Made by a program: the position numbers and the translations under genes
Notes under the pieces: model-generated
Databases searched by the model: none
Told to the model about the DNA's origin: nothing
The model's input: only the letters and a program-made list of their open reading frames with translations
Shown here: one piece after another, positions 8,707 to 17,176 of the stretch
Numbering within the stretch: position 1 is the stretch's first letter
Layout of the letters: each line of letters begins with the position of its first letter
Assembly: GCF_900104035.1 (NCBI RefSeq)
Contig: NZ_FNIT01000006.1
Location: forward strand, 1-64,000
DNA from: Aureimonas jatrophae
GTDB lineage: Bacteria; Pseudomonadota; Alphaproteobacteria; Rhizobiales; Rhizobiaceae
Reading direction: 5' to 3'
Length of the DNA: 64,000 bases

Positions 8707-10227
8707 ATGGGCCCTCGGCCGAACATCCTCGTCATCATGGTGGATCAGCTCAACGGGACGCTGTTCCCTGATGGACCGGCGGGCTTCCTTCATGCGCCGA
8801 ACCTGAAGGCGCTGGCCGCGCGCTCGGCGCGCTTCGTCAACACCTATACGGCGAGCCCGCTCTGCGCGCCGGCGCGCGCCTCGTTCATGAGCGGACAGCT
8901 GCCGTCCCGGACGCGCGTCTACGACAACGCCGCGGAGTTCGGCTCCGACATCCCGACCTTCGCGCACCACCTGCGGCGCGCGGGCTATCGCACCATTCTG
9001 TCGGGCAAGATGCACTTCGTCGGGCCCGACCAGTTGCACGGCTTCGAGGAGCGGTTGACGACCGACGTCTATCCCGCCGACTTCGGCTGGACGCCGGACT
9101 GGACCAAGCCTGGCGAGCGCATCGACTGGTGGTACCACAATCTCGGCTCGGTCACGGGGGCGGGCGTCGCCGAGATCACCAACCAGCTCGAGTACGATGA
9201 CGAGGTCGCCTACCACGCGGTCTCGAAGCTCTACGATCTCAGCCGGGGCCACGACGAGCGGCCCTTCTGCCTGACGGTTTCCTTCACCCACCCGCACGAC
9301 CCCTATGTCGCGCGGCGGCGCTTCTTCGACCTCTACCGCGAGGATTTCGCGGAACTGCATCCCAGCGTGCCGCGCCTGCCCTTCGGCGAACAGGATCCGC
9401 ATTCGCAGCGCCTGATGATGGCCTGCAACGACCACGAATACGCGATCACCGACGAGATGGTGACCCGCTCGCGCCGCGCCTACTTCGCTAACATCTCCTA
9501 TATCGACGAGAAGATCGGCGAGATCCTCCATGTCCTCGCGACCACGCGGCAACTCGCCGACACCGCGATCGTGTTCGCCTCGGACCACGGCGACATGCTC
9601 GGCGAGCGCGGCCTGTGGTTCAAGATGAACTTCTTCGAGGGCTCGGCGCGCGTGCCGCTCATGGTCTGCGCGCCGGACGTGCGTCCCGGTCCCGTCGAGG
9701 CACCGGTGTCGACGCTGGACGTTCTGCCGACGCTTCTCGACATCGCCGGGCTCGACGCTGGCGCAGGCGCACAGTGGCTGGACGGGCGCTCCCTCAAGCC
9801 GCTCGCGAACGGGACCGCAGCTCCCGAGCCCGTTCTCATGGAGTACATGGCGGAAGGCTCGGTCGCGCCGATGGTGTCGATCCGCGAGGGGCGATGGAAA
9901 TTCAACCGCTGCCCGGCCGACCCGGACCAGCTCTTCGATCTCTCGGACGATCCGTCCGAGCTGCGCGACCTCGCCGCCGACCCGGCCCATGCCGGAACGC
10001 TCGCCCATTTCGATGCGCTGGCATCCCGGCAATGGGACCTTGCGCGCATCGACGCCGAGGTGCGCCAGAGCCAAGCGCGCCGCCACGTCACCTACGCGGC
10101 GCTGCGCAACGGCGCCTACTACCCCTGGGACTACCAGCCGCTGCGCCAGGCCTCGGAGCGCTACATGCGCAACCATATGGACCTCAACGTCCTGGAGGAG
10201 GCGCAGCGCTTTCCGCGCGGCGAGTGA
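8707..10227 (+). CDS. betC: Choline-sulfatase
   Basis: This 506-residue enzyme of the formylglycine sulfatase family hydrolyses choline-O-sulfate to choline and sulfate in the cytoplasm, feeding betaine synthesis or catabolism. The maturation motif C53-A-P-A-R57 is present. Metal-site segments are IMVDQL (D13) and FASDHGDMLGE. Length agrees with S. meliloti BetC (about 510), and the C-terminal region is the extended choline-sulfatase type. GGAAGG lies 9 nt before the chosen ATG. It is adjacent to choX. betA, betB and betI are not in the window. Confidence 0.93.
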   Translation: MGPRPNILVIMVDQLNGTLFPDGPAGFLHAPNLKALAARSARFVNTYTASPLCAPARASFMSGQLPSRTRVYDNAAEFGSDIPTFAHHLRRAGYRTILSGKMHFVGPDQLHGFEERLTTDVYPADFGWTPDWTKPGERIDWWYHNLGSVTGAGVAEITNQLEYDDEVAYHAVSKLYDLSRGHDERPFCLTVSFTHPHDPYVARRRFFDLYREDFAELHPSVPRLPFGEQDPHSQRLMMACNDHEYAITDEMVTRSRRAYFANISYIDEKIGEILHVLATTRQLADTAIVFASDHGDMLGERGLWFKMNFFEGSARVPLMVCAPDVRPGPVEAPVSTLDVLPTLLDIAGLDAGAGAQWLDGRSLKPLANGTAAPEPVLMEYMAEGSVAPMVSIREGRWKFNRCPADPDQLFDLSDDPSELRDLAADPAHAGTLAHFDALASRQWDLARIDAEVRQSQARRHVTYAALRNGAYYPWDYQPLRQASERYMRNHMDLNVLEEAQRFPRGE

Positions 10228-10281
10228 GCGCCACCTGAGCAGATGGCGCGAAGATGGGCGGGGATTGCCTAAGCGCTGGCC

Positions 10282-10310
10282 TTGCCGCCCGACTGGACCG
10301 GGCGTAAGTA
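10282..10310 (+). promoter_or_regulatory. Predicted sigma-70-type promoter of the riboswitch transcript
   Basis: TTGCCG (10282-10287) and TAAGTA (10305-10310) are separated by 17 nt. Initiation near 10317 would put the transcript start just ahead of the first glycine aptamer, as expected for a riboswitch leader. A hairpin at 10228-10249 (GCGCCA/TGGCGC arms), just after the betC stop, may end the upstream transcript. Confidence 0.5.
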
Positions 10311-10324
10311 CGAAGGACATCGCC

Positions 10325-10514
10325 GCTTGCGGGAGAGACCGGCCGAAAGGCCGGCGCCGAAGGAGCAACCGCCCCGGAAACTCTCAGGCAAAAGGACCGC
10401 GCGGCGCGATCGAGCATCCGGAGAGTGGCGGCCTCATGCCGCCCGCCGAAGGAGAAAGCGGAAAGGGACCTGACGTCCCCTCCGTGAAACTCTCAGGCCA
10501 GTGACGGAGGGGCA
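10325..10514 (+). promoter_or_regulatory. Tandem glycine riboswitch (gcvT type)
   Basis: Two successive glycine aptamers are readable. Aptamer 1 (about 10326-10399) has GGGAGAGACC, a GAAA-capped GC hairpin, CGCCGAAGGAGCAA and AAACTCTCAGGCAAAAGGAC. Aptamer 2 (about 10418-10514) has GGAGAGTGGCGG, CCGCCGAAGGAGAAAGC and GAAACTCTCAGGCCAGTGACGG. The linker is about 18 nt. These blocks match the conserved glycine riboswitch consensus. A small hairpin (CCCGA/TCGGG, 10525-10539) directly precedes the ribosome site at 10541-10547, so control may be translational. Glycine normally switches such genes on. Confidence 0.95.
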
Positions 10515-10551
10515 CGAGCTGAGACCCGACGCGTTCGGGCGAAGGAGCATC

Positions 10552-11865
10552 GTGACCCAAGTCGCCGTGATCGGCGCCGGCATCACCGGCATCACCACCG
10601 CCTACAAGCTTCTGTCGCAGGGCCTGGACGTGACGGTCTTCGACCGCAACGCGTTCTCGGCCATGGAGACCTCGTTCGCGAACGGCGGACAGCTCTCGGC
10701 CTCCAATGCCGAGGTCTGGAACAATCCGGCGACCTTCCTCAAGGGCATCAAGTGGATGCTGAAGAAGGACGCGCCGCTCCTCGTGCACCCCACGCCCTCC
10801 TGGCACAAGATTTCCTGGATGGCCGAGTTCGTCATGGCCGCGCGCTCCTACGAGGAGAACACGATCGCGACCGTGAAGCTTGCGATCGCCGCGCGCCGTC
10901 ACCTCATCGAGATGGCCGATGCGGAAGGCATCGACTTCGACCTGGAGAAGCGCGGCATCCTCCACGTCTACGAGACGAAGTCGGAGTTCGACCACGCGCT
11001 GCGCGTCAACGAGATGTATCGCAAGGGCGGGCTCGAGCGCCGCGTGCTCGACGACGCCGGCATCCACGAGATCGAGCCGGCGCTGAGCGGCCGCTTTCAC
11101 GGCGGCTTCTTCACCGAGAGCGACTTCACCGGCGACATCCACAAGTACACGCGTCGCCTGTCGGAGGCGTGCGTGCGTCGCGGCGCGACGATCCTCTACG
11201 ACCGCGACGTCGACCGGCTGGCGACGCGTGACGAGGGCGGCGTTGCGGTCTTCTCGCGCAAGGTCGGGGCGGCGGGCGAGCCCGAGCGCCAGGACTTCGA
11301 CGCCGTCGTGGTCTGTGCAGGCGTCGTCTCGCGCAAGCTTGCCGCGCAACTCGGCGACCGCGTCAACGTCTACCCCGTCAAGGGCTACTCGATCACCGTG
11401 AACCTCGAGGACGAGGCGAGCCGCCAGGGCGCACCGTACGTCTCGCTACTCGACGACAAGGCCAAGATCGTCACGAGCCGGCTCGGCGAGGGTCGCCTGC
11501 GCATTGCCGGCACGGCCGAGTTTGCCGGCGAGAACCGCGACATCCGCATGGCGCGCATCAAGCCGCTGATCGAGTGGTGCCGCTATCGCTTCCCCGGCGT
11601 CGGCACCTCGTCGGTCGTGCCCTGGGCGGGCTTGCGCCCCATGATGCCCGACATGATGCCGCGCGTCGGCCGGGGCAAGGCGAAGGGTGTCTACTACAAC
11701 ACGGGTCACGGCCATCTCGGCTGGACGCTGTCGGCCATCACCGCCGACACGATCGCGGCCGAGGTGGCCGGCGATTACGCGGGAACACGCGTTCCCGTTC
11801 GCGGCGACCTGAAGCCTGTGGACGAGGTGCGCCACGAGGCCGAGCGCCTGACCGAAGCCGCCTGA
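10552..11865 (+). CDS. FAD-dependent D-amino-acid dehydrogenase / glycine oxidase-like (DadA family)
   Basis: A 437-residue DAO-family flavoprotein predicted to oxidatively deaminate an amino acid, probably passing electrons to the respiratory chain. The FAD-binding GAGITG is at residues 8-13, and a second cofactor region near NTGHGHLGWTLS at the C-terminal end is typical of DadA. The start is the GTG at 10552, with GAAGGAG 4 nt upstream; it follows the tandem glycine riboswitch. Regulation by glycine suggests that the substrate is glycine, sarcosine or a related D-amino acid, which is inference. The family also includes D-alanine dehydrogenase, so the gene symbol is left open. Confidence 0.88.
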   Translation: MTQVAVIGAGITGITTAYKLLSQGLDVTVFDRNAFSAMETSFANGGQLSASNAEVWNNPATFLKGIKWMLKKDAPLLVHPTPSWHKISWMAEFVMAARSYEENTIATVKLAIAARRHLIEMADAEGIDFDLEKRGILHVYETKSEFDHALRVNEMYRKGGLERRVLDDAGIHEIEPALSGRFHGGFFTESDFTGDIHKYTRRLSEACVRRGATILYDRDVDRLATRDEGGVAVFSRKVGAAGEPERQDFDAVVVCAGVVSRKLAAQLGDRVNVYPVKGYSITVNLEDEASRQGAPYVSLLDDKAKIVTSRLGEGRLRIAGTAEFAGENRDIRMARIKPLIEWCRYRFPGVGTSSVVPWAGLRPMMPDMMPRVGRGKAKGVYYNTGHGHLGWTLSAITADTIAAEVAGDYAGTRVPVRGDLKPVDEVRHEAERLTEAA

Positions 11866-11873
11866 CGCAGCGC

Positions 11874-11895
11874 CCCGGACGATCCGTCGTCCGGG
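11874..11895 (+). terminator. Stem-loop after the FAD dehydrogenase gene
   Basis: A 9-bp perfect stem (CCCGGACGA, 11874-11882, with TCGTCCGGG, 11887-11895) and a 4-nt loop lie 9 bp past the stop. AAAATCC follows rather than a T-run, so termination efficiency is uncertain. Confidence 0.5.
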
Positions 11896-11974
11896 AAAAT
11901 CCCCCGTTCTTTCTGTCCGCTCGCCTGTGCGGCCGCATGATCGCTTCCGGATCGATGACAGGAAGGACGGCGAG

Positions 11975-12613
11975 ATGGGACAGATCACGCAGCGAGTGCT
12001 CGATGCGGCGCGCTCGGTCGAGAAAGGCGAGGGCGTCGCAGCCGAGGCGCTGGTCGCCGTCGCGCTGGTTGAGACGGACGGACGGTCGCTGGCGGCGGTC
12101 GGAGACCGGTTCGAACCCCTGATCCGCTTCGAGGGACACTACTTCGATCGACTTCTCAGCGGCCGGCCGCGCGAGATCGCGCGACTGGCCGGCCTCGCGC
12201 ACCCGAAGGCCGGGCGCGTACGCAATCCGGCAGCCCAGGAAGCTCGTTGGCGGCTTCTGGACCGAGCCATCGCCATCCAGCGGGAAGCGGCCTTCGCATC
12301 CGTCTCGTGGGGCCTCGGCCAGGTCATGGGAGCGCACTGGCAGGCGCTCGGCTTCGCTTCCGCCGAGGCCATGGCAACGTGTGCCCGCGCTTCGATCGCA
12401 GGGCAGTTGCAGCTAGTCGCCCGCTTTCTGAAGTTGGGTCGCCTGGATGCGCTTCTCGCCAGAGGCGACACGACGAGCTTCGCCCGCCGATACAACGGGC
12501 CGAACTTTCGCCGGAACCGCTACGACACGAAGATCGCGGCCGCGTGGAGCGAGGCCAAGGCCGCGCTCGCGCATCCGTTTGCGGCTGATGTGAGTCCGAA
12601 AGGTGTTCCCTGA
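11975..12613 (+). CDS. N-acetylmuramidase family (DUF3380) endolysin-like protein
   Basis: This 212-residue protein matches the N-acetylmuramidase family known mainly from phage and secreted peptidoglycan hydrolases. Hallmarks are LVETDG near residue 31 (E33 is the likely catalytic acid), RFEGHYF near 51, SWGLGQVMG in the middle, and FARRYNGPNF then YDTKIAAAW near the C-terminus. No signal peptide or membrane segment is visible, and no holin or phage gene is near, so it looks like a domesticated muramidase. GGAAGGA lies 8 nt before the ATG. otsB follows after 14 bp. Confidence 0.8.
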   Translation: MGQITQRVLDAARSVEKGEGVAAEALVAVALVETDGRSLAAVGDRFEPLIRFEGHYFDRLLSGRPREIARLAGLAHPKAGRVRNPAAQEARWRLLDRAIAIQREAAFASVSWGLGQVMGAHWQALGFASAEAMATCARASIAGQLQLVARFLKLGRLDALLARGDTTSFARRYNGPNFRRNRYDTKIAAAWSEAKAALAHPFAADVSPKGVP

Positions 12614-12627
12614 CCGTCGATCGGCCT

Positions 12628-13386
12628 ATGTTTCCGGCCATGACCATGCCCCCCATGCTCGACCCCGCCCGTCACGCCCTGTTTCTCGACTTCGACGGGA
12701 CCTTGGTGGAGCTGCAGGACGATCCGCAGGCCGTCCGCGTCGCGACCGAGGACCTCGACCGGTTGATCGAGTTGCAGTCGCGGCTCAACAATGCCTTCGC
12801 GGTTCTCAGCGGCCGGCGCATCGCCGATCTCGACCGCTTTCTTTCGCCGCTTCGTTTTGCGGCCGCCGGCGTCCACGGTCTGGAGCGTCGCGAGGCGGCA
12901 GGGGCGGAAACCGTTCATCTGGCCGGACCTTCGATGCTCGATCCCGTGCGCGAGGCGCTCCGCATGCCGCTTGCGGCCGAGCCGGGACTGCGTCTGGAGG
13001 ACAAGGGAACGGCGCTGGTCGTTCATTATCGCGGACGGCCGGAGCTGAAGGTCATGGCTGATCGCGTGGCGGACGAGGCCGTGCGCGGCGTCGCGGACCT
13101 GTCCGTGATGCGCGGTCACGATATCGTCGAGATCCACATCGCGGGCATGGACAAGGGGCGTGCCCTTGCCAGCTTCATGACGCAGGATCCGTTCCGCGAG
13201 CGTGTCCCCGTCTATCTCGGCGACGACACGACCGACGAGTTCGCGTTCGCGGAGGTCGCACGGCTCGGCGGCATCGGTGTGAAGGTGGGACCGGGCGAAA
13301 GCGTGGCCTCCCACCGACTGGCGGCGGTTGACTCCGTTCACCGCTGGCTGGCGCTCGAGCCCGACGCAGACGGGGGAGCGAACTGA
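12628..13386 (+). CDS. otsB: Trehalose-6-phosphate phosphatase
   Basis: A 252-residue HAD-superfamily phosphatase that removes phosphate from trehalose-6-phosphate, the second step of trehalose synthesis. Motif I FLDFDGTL has nucleophile D21 and D23, and the C-terminal acidic motif LGDDTTDEFAF completes the metal site. Length fits the bacterial OtsB family. Later in-frame ATGs at 12640 and 12655 are possible starts. Its stop overlaps the start of otsA by one base (TGATG), so the two are translationally coupled. Trehalose is an osmolyte and stress protectant, in keeping with the betaine genes nearby. Confidence 0.93.
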   Translation: MFPAMTMPPMLDPARHALFLDFDGTLVELQDDPQAVRVATEDLDRLIELQSRLNNAFAVLSGRRIADLDRFLSPLRFAAAGVHGLERREAAGAETVHLAGPSMLDPVREALRMPLAAEPGLRLEDKGTALVVHYRGRPELKVMADRVADEAVRGVADLSVMRGHDIVEIHIAGMDKGRALASFMTQDPFRERVPVYLGDDTTDEFAFAEVARLGGIGVKVGPGESVASHRLAAVDSVHRWLALEPDADGGAN

Positions 13387-14825
13387 TGGCGGAGCGGGGC
13401 GGACGTCTCGTCGTCGTATCGAACCGCGTCGGGCCGTTGAGCGACGAGGGCAAGGCCGGCGGCCTGGCCGTCGGTCTGGCGGACGCTCTGCGTCGCCGCG
13501 GTGGCCTCTGGTTCGGCTGGAGCGGCGAGGTGTCCGAGGCGGGCACCGGTTCGCAGCTGAAGCGCGAGGAGCATGGCGACACCTCGCTCGTCACGATCGA
13601 CATGACGAAGGACGAGATCGAGGGCTTCTACTTCGGCTATGCCAACCGTTCGCTTTGGCCGCTCCTGCACTACCGGCTGGATATCGCGTCCTTCGATCGG
13701 GCATCGGATCGCACCTATCGCGACGTGAACCGGCGCTTCGCCGAGCGTCTTGCGCCGCTTCTGTCTCCTGACGATCTGGTCTGGGTGCACGACTACCACT
13801 TCTTCTATCTCGGGTCCGAACTGCGCCGGGCCGGCTTCGATGGGCGTCTCGGCTACTTCCTCCACATTCCCTTCTGCCCGCCCGAGATGCTGACGGCCCT
13901 GCCGGCGAGCCACGATCTCGTGCGCGCCATGCTCGACTACGACGTGATCGGCTTCCAGACCGACGGCGACCGGCGCAACTTCGTGGCCTTCTGCGTCCAG
14001 GAGTTCGGCGCTGAAGACATCGACGGCGACCGGGTGCGCACGGCGGACGGGCGTATCGTGCGCGCCTCCGCCTTTCCGATCGGCATCGATGCGGAGGGCT
14101 TTGCCGAGTTCGCGCAATCCGACGAAGCACGTGAGCACGAGGCGATGGTGCGCGACATCTCGCACGGCCGCCACCAGATCGTCGGCGTCGACCGGATGGA
14201 CTACTCCAAGGGCATCGTCGAGCGTTTCCGGGGTTTCGAGCAACTTCTCGAGGACGAGCCGGCGTTTCGGGGACAGGTCCAGTTCCTGCAGGTCGCACCC
14301 CTGTCCCGTTCGGAGCTGGAGGCCTACGCGGACCTTCGCACGGAGCTGGAAGGGCTGGCCGGAAACATCAACGGCCGCTTCGCGACGCTGGACTGGACCC
14401 CGATCCAGATCATGGTCAACGGCTTCACGCGCCGTGCGCTGGCGGGCATCTACCGGGCAGCCCGCGTGTGCATGGTGACGCCGCTGCGCGACGGCATGAA
14501 TCTCGTCGCCAAGGAGTACGTCGCAGCCCAGGACCCCGCCGATCCCGGTGTCCTGATCCTATCGCGCTTTGCCGGTGCGAGAGCGGAGATGCCCGAAGCG
14601 CTGATCGTCAACCCGTACTCGACGGACGATCTCGCGCGTGCCCTCAAGAAGGCGCTGGAGATGCCGCTGGACGAGCGGCGCGAGCGGCACGAGGCCATGC
14701 GCGCCCGTGTGTTCGGCAACACGGCGCACAATTGGTGCGAAACCTTCCTCGCGGTCCTGGACGCGCCGACCGAGCGGGATCTGCAGCCGCGATCATGGTG
14801 GCACCGCTGGGGGTTCGGCGCCTAG
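13386..14825 (+). CDS. otsA: Alpha,alpha-trehalose-phosphate synthase (UDP-forming)
   Basis: A 479-residue GT20 glycosyltransferase making trehalose-6-phosphate from UDP-glucose and glucose-6-phosphate. N-terminal VVSNRVGPL, the VGVDRMDYSKGI block near residue 270 (catalytic Arg/Lys region) and LRDGMNLVAKEYVAAQ near 365 are all present and intact. The length is typical of the family. It lies downstream of otsB, overlapping by one base. No terminator is obvious in the 85-bp gap before eda. Confidence 0.95.
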   Translation: MAERGGRLVVVSNRVGPLSDEGKAGGLAVGLADALRRRGGLWFGWSGEVSEAGTGSQLKREEHGDTSLVTIDMTKDEIEGFYFGYANRSLWPLLHYRLDIASFDRASDRTYRDVNRRFAERLAPLLSPDDLVWVHDYHFFYLGSELRRAGFDGRLGYFLHIPFCPPEMLTALPASHDLVRAMLDYDVIGFQTDGDRRNFVAFCVQEFGAEDIDGDRVRTADGRIVRASAFPIGIDAEGFAEFAQSDEAREHEAMVRDISHGRHQIVGVDRMDYSKGIVERFRGFEQLLEDEPAFRGQVQFLQVAPLSRSELEAYADLRTELEGLAGNINGRFATLDWTPIQIMVNGFTRRALAGIYRAARVCMVTPLRDGMNLVAKEYVAAQDPADPGVLILSRFAGARAEMPEALIVNPYSTDDLARALKKALEMPLDERRERHEAMRARVFGNTAHNWCETFLAVLDAPTERDLQPRSWWHRWGFGA

Positions 14826-14910
14826 CCGAACCGCTTTGTTTGCGCCGTCGAACCCGATAGAAGGCGCACCGACCGGCATCGGCGAACCCTAAGGCTGCGA
14901 GGACGACACC

Positions 14911-15552
14911 ATGACCCAGAAGACCCACGCTCTCATGGAGATCCTCCAGCGCCAGCCGGTCATGCCCGTTGTCGCCGTGTCCAGCGAGCGCGAGGGCGTG
15001 GAACTGGCGCGTGCGCTGGCGGCTGGCGGCCTGGGCGCGATCGAGGTGACGCTGCGCACGCCTGCGGCTTTGGGTGCGATCCGCGCCATCCGGGCCGAGG
15101 TGCCGGAAGCGATCTGCGGCGCGGGCACGATCCTGAGCCCCCGCCAGTTCGACGAAGCGGTGGAAGCGGGCGCGCAATTCATCGTTTCGCCCGGCACGAC
15201 CCACGAGGTCCTGGACGCCGCCAAGACTTCGGACGTTCCGCTCCTGCCGGGTGCCGCGACGCCGAGCGAGCTGATGGCCATGATCGAGGAGGGCTACGAG
15301 GTCCTCAAGTTCTTCCCGGCCGAGCAGCTCGGCGGCGTGCCCTACCTGAAGGCCCTGGCACCGGTCTTCCAAGGCATCCGCTTCTGTCCGACCGGCGGCG
15401 TCTCGACCGCGAACGTCCGCGACTATCTGGCCCTGCCCAACGTCGTCTGCGTCGGCGGATCCTGGGTTGCACCGAAAGAGGCCGTGGCGGCGGGGGACTG
15501 GACCCGCATCACGGATCTCGCCCGCGAGGCTGCGGCGCTCGCCAGGGGCTGA
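14911..15552 (+). CDS. eda: KDPG / KHG aldolase
   Basis: A 213-residue class I aldolase that cleaves 2-keto-3-deoxy-6-phosphogluconate to pyruvate and glyceraldehyde-3-phosphate in the Entner-Doudoroff pathway. The Schiff-base lysine is K133 in VLKFFPAEQ and the catalytic glutamate is E45 in IEVTLRT, both at the E. coli numbering. The phosphate-binding CPTGGVS segment is present. The ATG follows GCGAGGACGACACC. No edd gene is adjacent. Confidence 0.95.
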   Translation: MTQKTHALMEILQRQPVMPVVAVSSEREGVELARALAAGGLGAIEVTLRTPAALGAIRAIRAEVPEAICGAGTILSPRQFDEAVEAGAQFIVSPGTTHEVLDAAKTSDVPLLPGAATPSELMAMIEEGYEVLKFFPAEQLGGVPYLKALAPVFQGIRFCPTGGVSTANVRDYLALPNVVCVGGSWVAPKEAVAAGDWTRITDLAREAAALARG

Positions 15553-15625
15553 GGTCAATCGACCTCGCCGGCGCGGTCGCGCGCTCCATCTTCTACGGCC
15601 CGCCGGGACTGTCTCCGAGGTCGTC

Positions 15626-16513
15626 TTGCTGTCATTCCTTTTGCGCGCGGCAGCCCTTCTGGGGCTGGCCGCGCTTCTGTCCGCCTGCTCCGGGGCAGCG
15701 GTGCTCAACGCGCTCACAAGCCGCGCCGGATACGAGACGGCGCGTTCGGTCCGCTATGCGCCCGGCCCGCGCGGAACGCTTGACCTCTACGTACCGGACG
15801 ATGCTGGACCGCGGACCCCGGTTGTCGTCTTCTTCTACGGTGGAAGCTGGGATTCCGGTTCGAAGAGCCTCTATCGCTTCGTTGGCCAGTCGCTCGCCAG
15901 TCAGGGTTACGCGGTCGCCGTGCCCGACTACCGCGTCTACCCGGAGGTGCGGTTCCCGGACTTCGTGGAGGACGGCGCCAAGGCGGTTGCCGCGGTGGAG
16001 AGGCTCGCGCGAGAGGGCGGCGACGGCCTGCCGGCGGGCCGGCATCCGATCGTGCTGATGGGTCATTCGGCCGGAGCCCAGATCGCGGCGCTTCTGGCGT
16101 TCGACGAGCGCTATCGACGGGCCGCAGGCGCGCGGGAGCGTCTTGCGGGCTTTGTCGGATTGGCCGGACCCTATAACTTCCTGCCGCTGCGCGAGGAGCG
16201 CTACAAGCGCATCTTCCCCTTATCGACCCGGGAAGCGAGCCAGCCGATCCGCTTCGTGGACGGTGCTCCGGGCGAGCCACCCGCCTTTCTGGCCGCCGGT
16301 CTCTCGGACACCACCGTCGATCCGAAGAACACCCGCTCCATGGCCGCGCGCATCCGTGCCGTCGGCGGCCGGGTGGAGGAGCGCCTGTATCCCGATCTCG
16401 ACCATATCGGCGCCGTGTCGTCGCTTGCGACCGCGTTGCCGCTCGGTCAGCGTCAGCTGCGCGCGGACCTTCTCGATTTTCTCGGACGTATCACAGGAGC
16501 ACGCCGTCCATGA
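15626..16513 (+). CDS. Alpha/beta-hydrolase lipoprotein (carboxylesterase-like)
   Basis: This 295-residue hydrolase has a lipoprotein signal ending in the lipobox LLSAC (C21), so it should be anchored on the periplasmic side. FFYGGSWDSGSK forms the oxyanion region, the nucleophile is S148 in GHSAG, and H260 in DLDHIG is the likely catalytic histidine. There is no ATG near the signal peptide; TTG at 15626 with GAGG 6 nt upstream is the best start. It resembles the BD-FAE/esterase-lipase group; substrate unknown. The stop overlaps the next gene as ATGA. Confidence 0.82.
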   Translation: MLSFLLRAAALLGLAALLSACSGAAVLNALTSRAGYETARSVRYAPGPRGTLDLYVPDDAGPRTPVVVFFYGGSWDSGSKSLYRFVGQSLASQGYAVAVPDYRVYPEVRFPDFVEDGAKAVAAVERLAREGGDGLPAGRHPIVLMGHSAGAQIAALLAFDERYRRAAGARERLAGFVGLAGPYNFLPLREERYKRIFPLSTREASQPIRFVDGAPGEPPAFLAAGLSDTTVDPKNTRSMAARIRAVGGRVEERLYPDLDHIGAVSSLATALPLGQRQLRADLLDFLGRITGARRP

Positions 16514-17172
16514 ACGACCTCACCGATTGGACACCGCGCCCGCTACCCGGACAGCTGCCGCTGCAGGGGCGTCACGTCCTGGTCGAGCCGATCGTCGACG
16601 AGGCGCGCTTCGCGGAACTGTGGCGTGCCTTCGGAGGGGCTGACCGGCTCTGGGATTATCTCGCGTACGGTCCCTTTCTCGGCGAGCACGAGTTCGACCG
16701 CTTCGCGCGTCAAACCTATCTCGGCTCCGATCCGTTGTTTCACGCCATCGTGCCGGTCGACACGGGCGAGGCGGCCGGCGTGGCGGCGCTCATGCGCCTC
16801 GATCCCGCCAACGGCGTCGCCGAGATCGGGCACATCTGCCTGTCGCCGGCGCTTCAGCGCACGCGCGTCGCGACGGAGGCCTTCCTGTTGCTGTTCGCCC
16901 GCGTCTTCGACGAACTCGGCTATCGCCGGCTCGAATGGAAATGCGACAACCGCAACGCCCCCTCGCGCCGGGCGGCCGAGCGGCTCGGCTTCGTGTTCGA
17001 GGGCATCTTCCGTCAGCACATGGTGGTAAAGCACCACAACCGCGATACGGCCTGGTTCTCGATCATCGATCGCGACTGGCCGCGGGTGCGCCAGGGCTTC
17101 GAGCTATGGCTCGCGGACGACAACTTCGACGACAACGGACGGCAGCGCCGCTCGCTGGCGCGCTGCCGCTGA
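16510..17172 (+). CDS. GNAT family N-acetyltransferase (RimJ/RimL-like)
   Basis: A 220-residue acetyltransferase resembling the RimJ/RimL subgroup that acetylates protein N-termini or small molecules. The core includes AEIGHICLSPALQRTRVATEA (acetyl-CoA binding region, residues about 99-119) and the C-terminal NRNAPSRRAAERLGFVFEG block typical of the family. It overlaps the esterase gene by 4 bp and should be cotranslated with it. The acceptor substrate is unknown. It converges on the next gene with a 4-bp gap and no visible terminator. Confidence 0.85.
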   Translation: MNDLTDWTPRPLPGQLPLQGRHVLVEPIVDEARFAELWRAFGGADRLWDYLAYGPFLGEHEFDRFARQTYLGSDPLFHAIVPVDTGEAAGVAALMRLDPANGVAEIGHICLSPALQRTRVATEAFLLLFARVFDELGYRRLEWKCDNRNAPSRRAAERLGFVFEGIFRQHMVVKHHNRDTAWFSIIDRDWPRVRQGFELWLADDNFDDNGRQRRSLARCR

Positions 17173-17176
17173 GACG

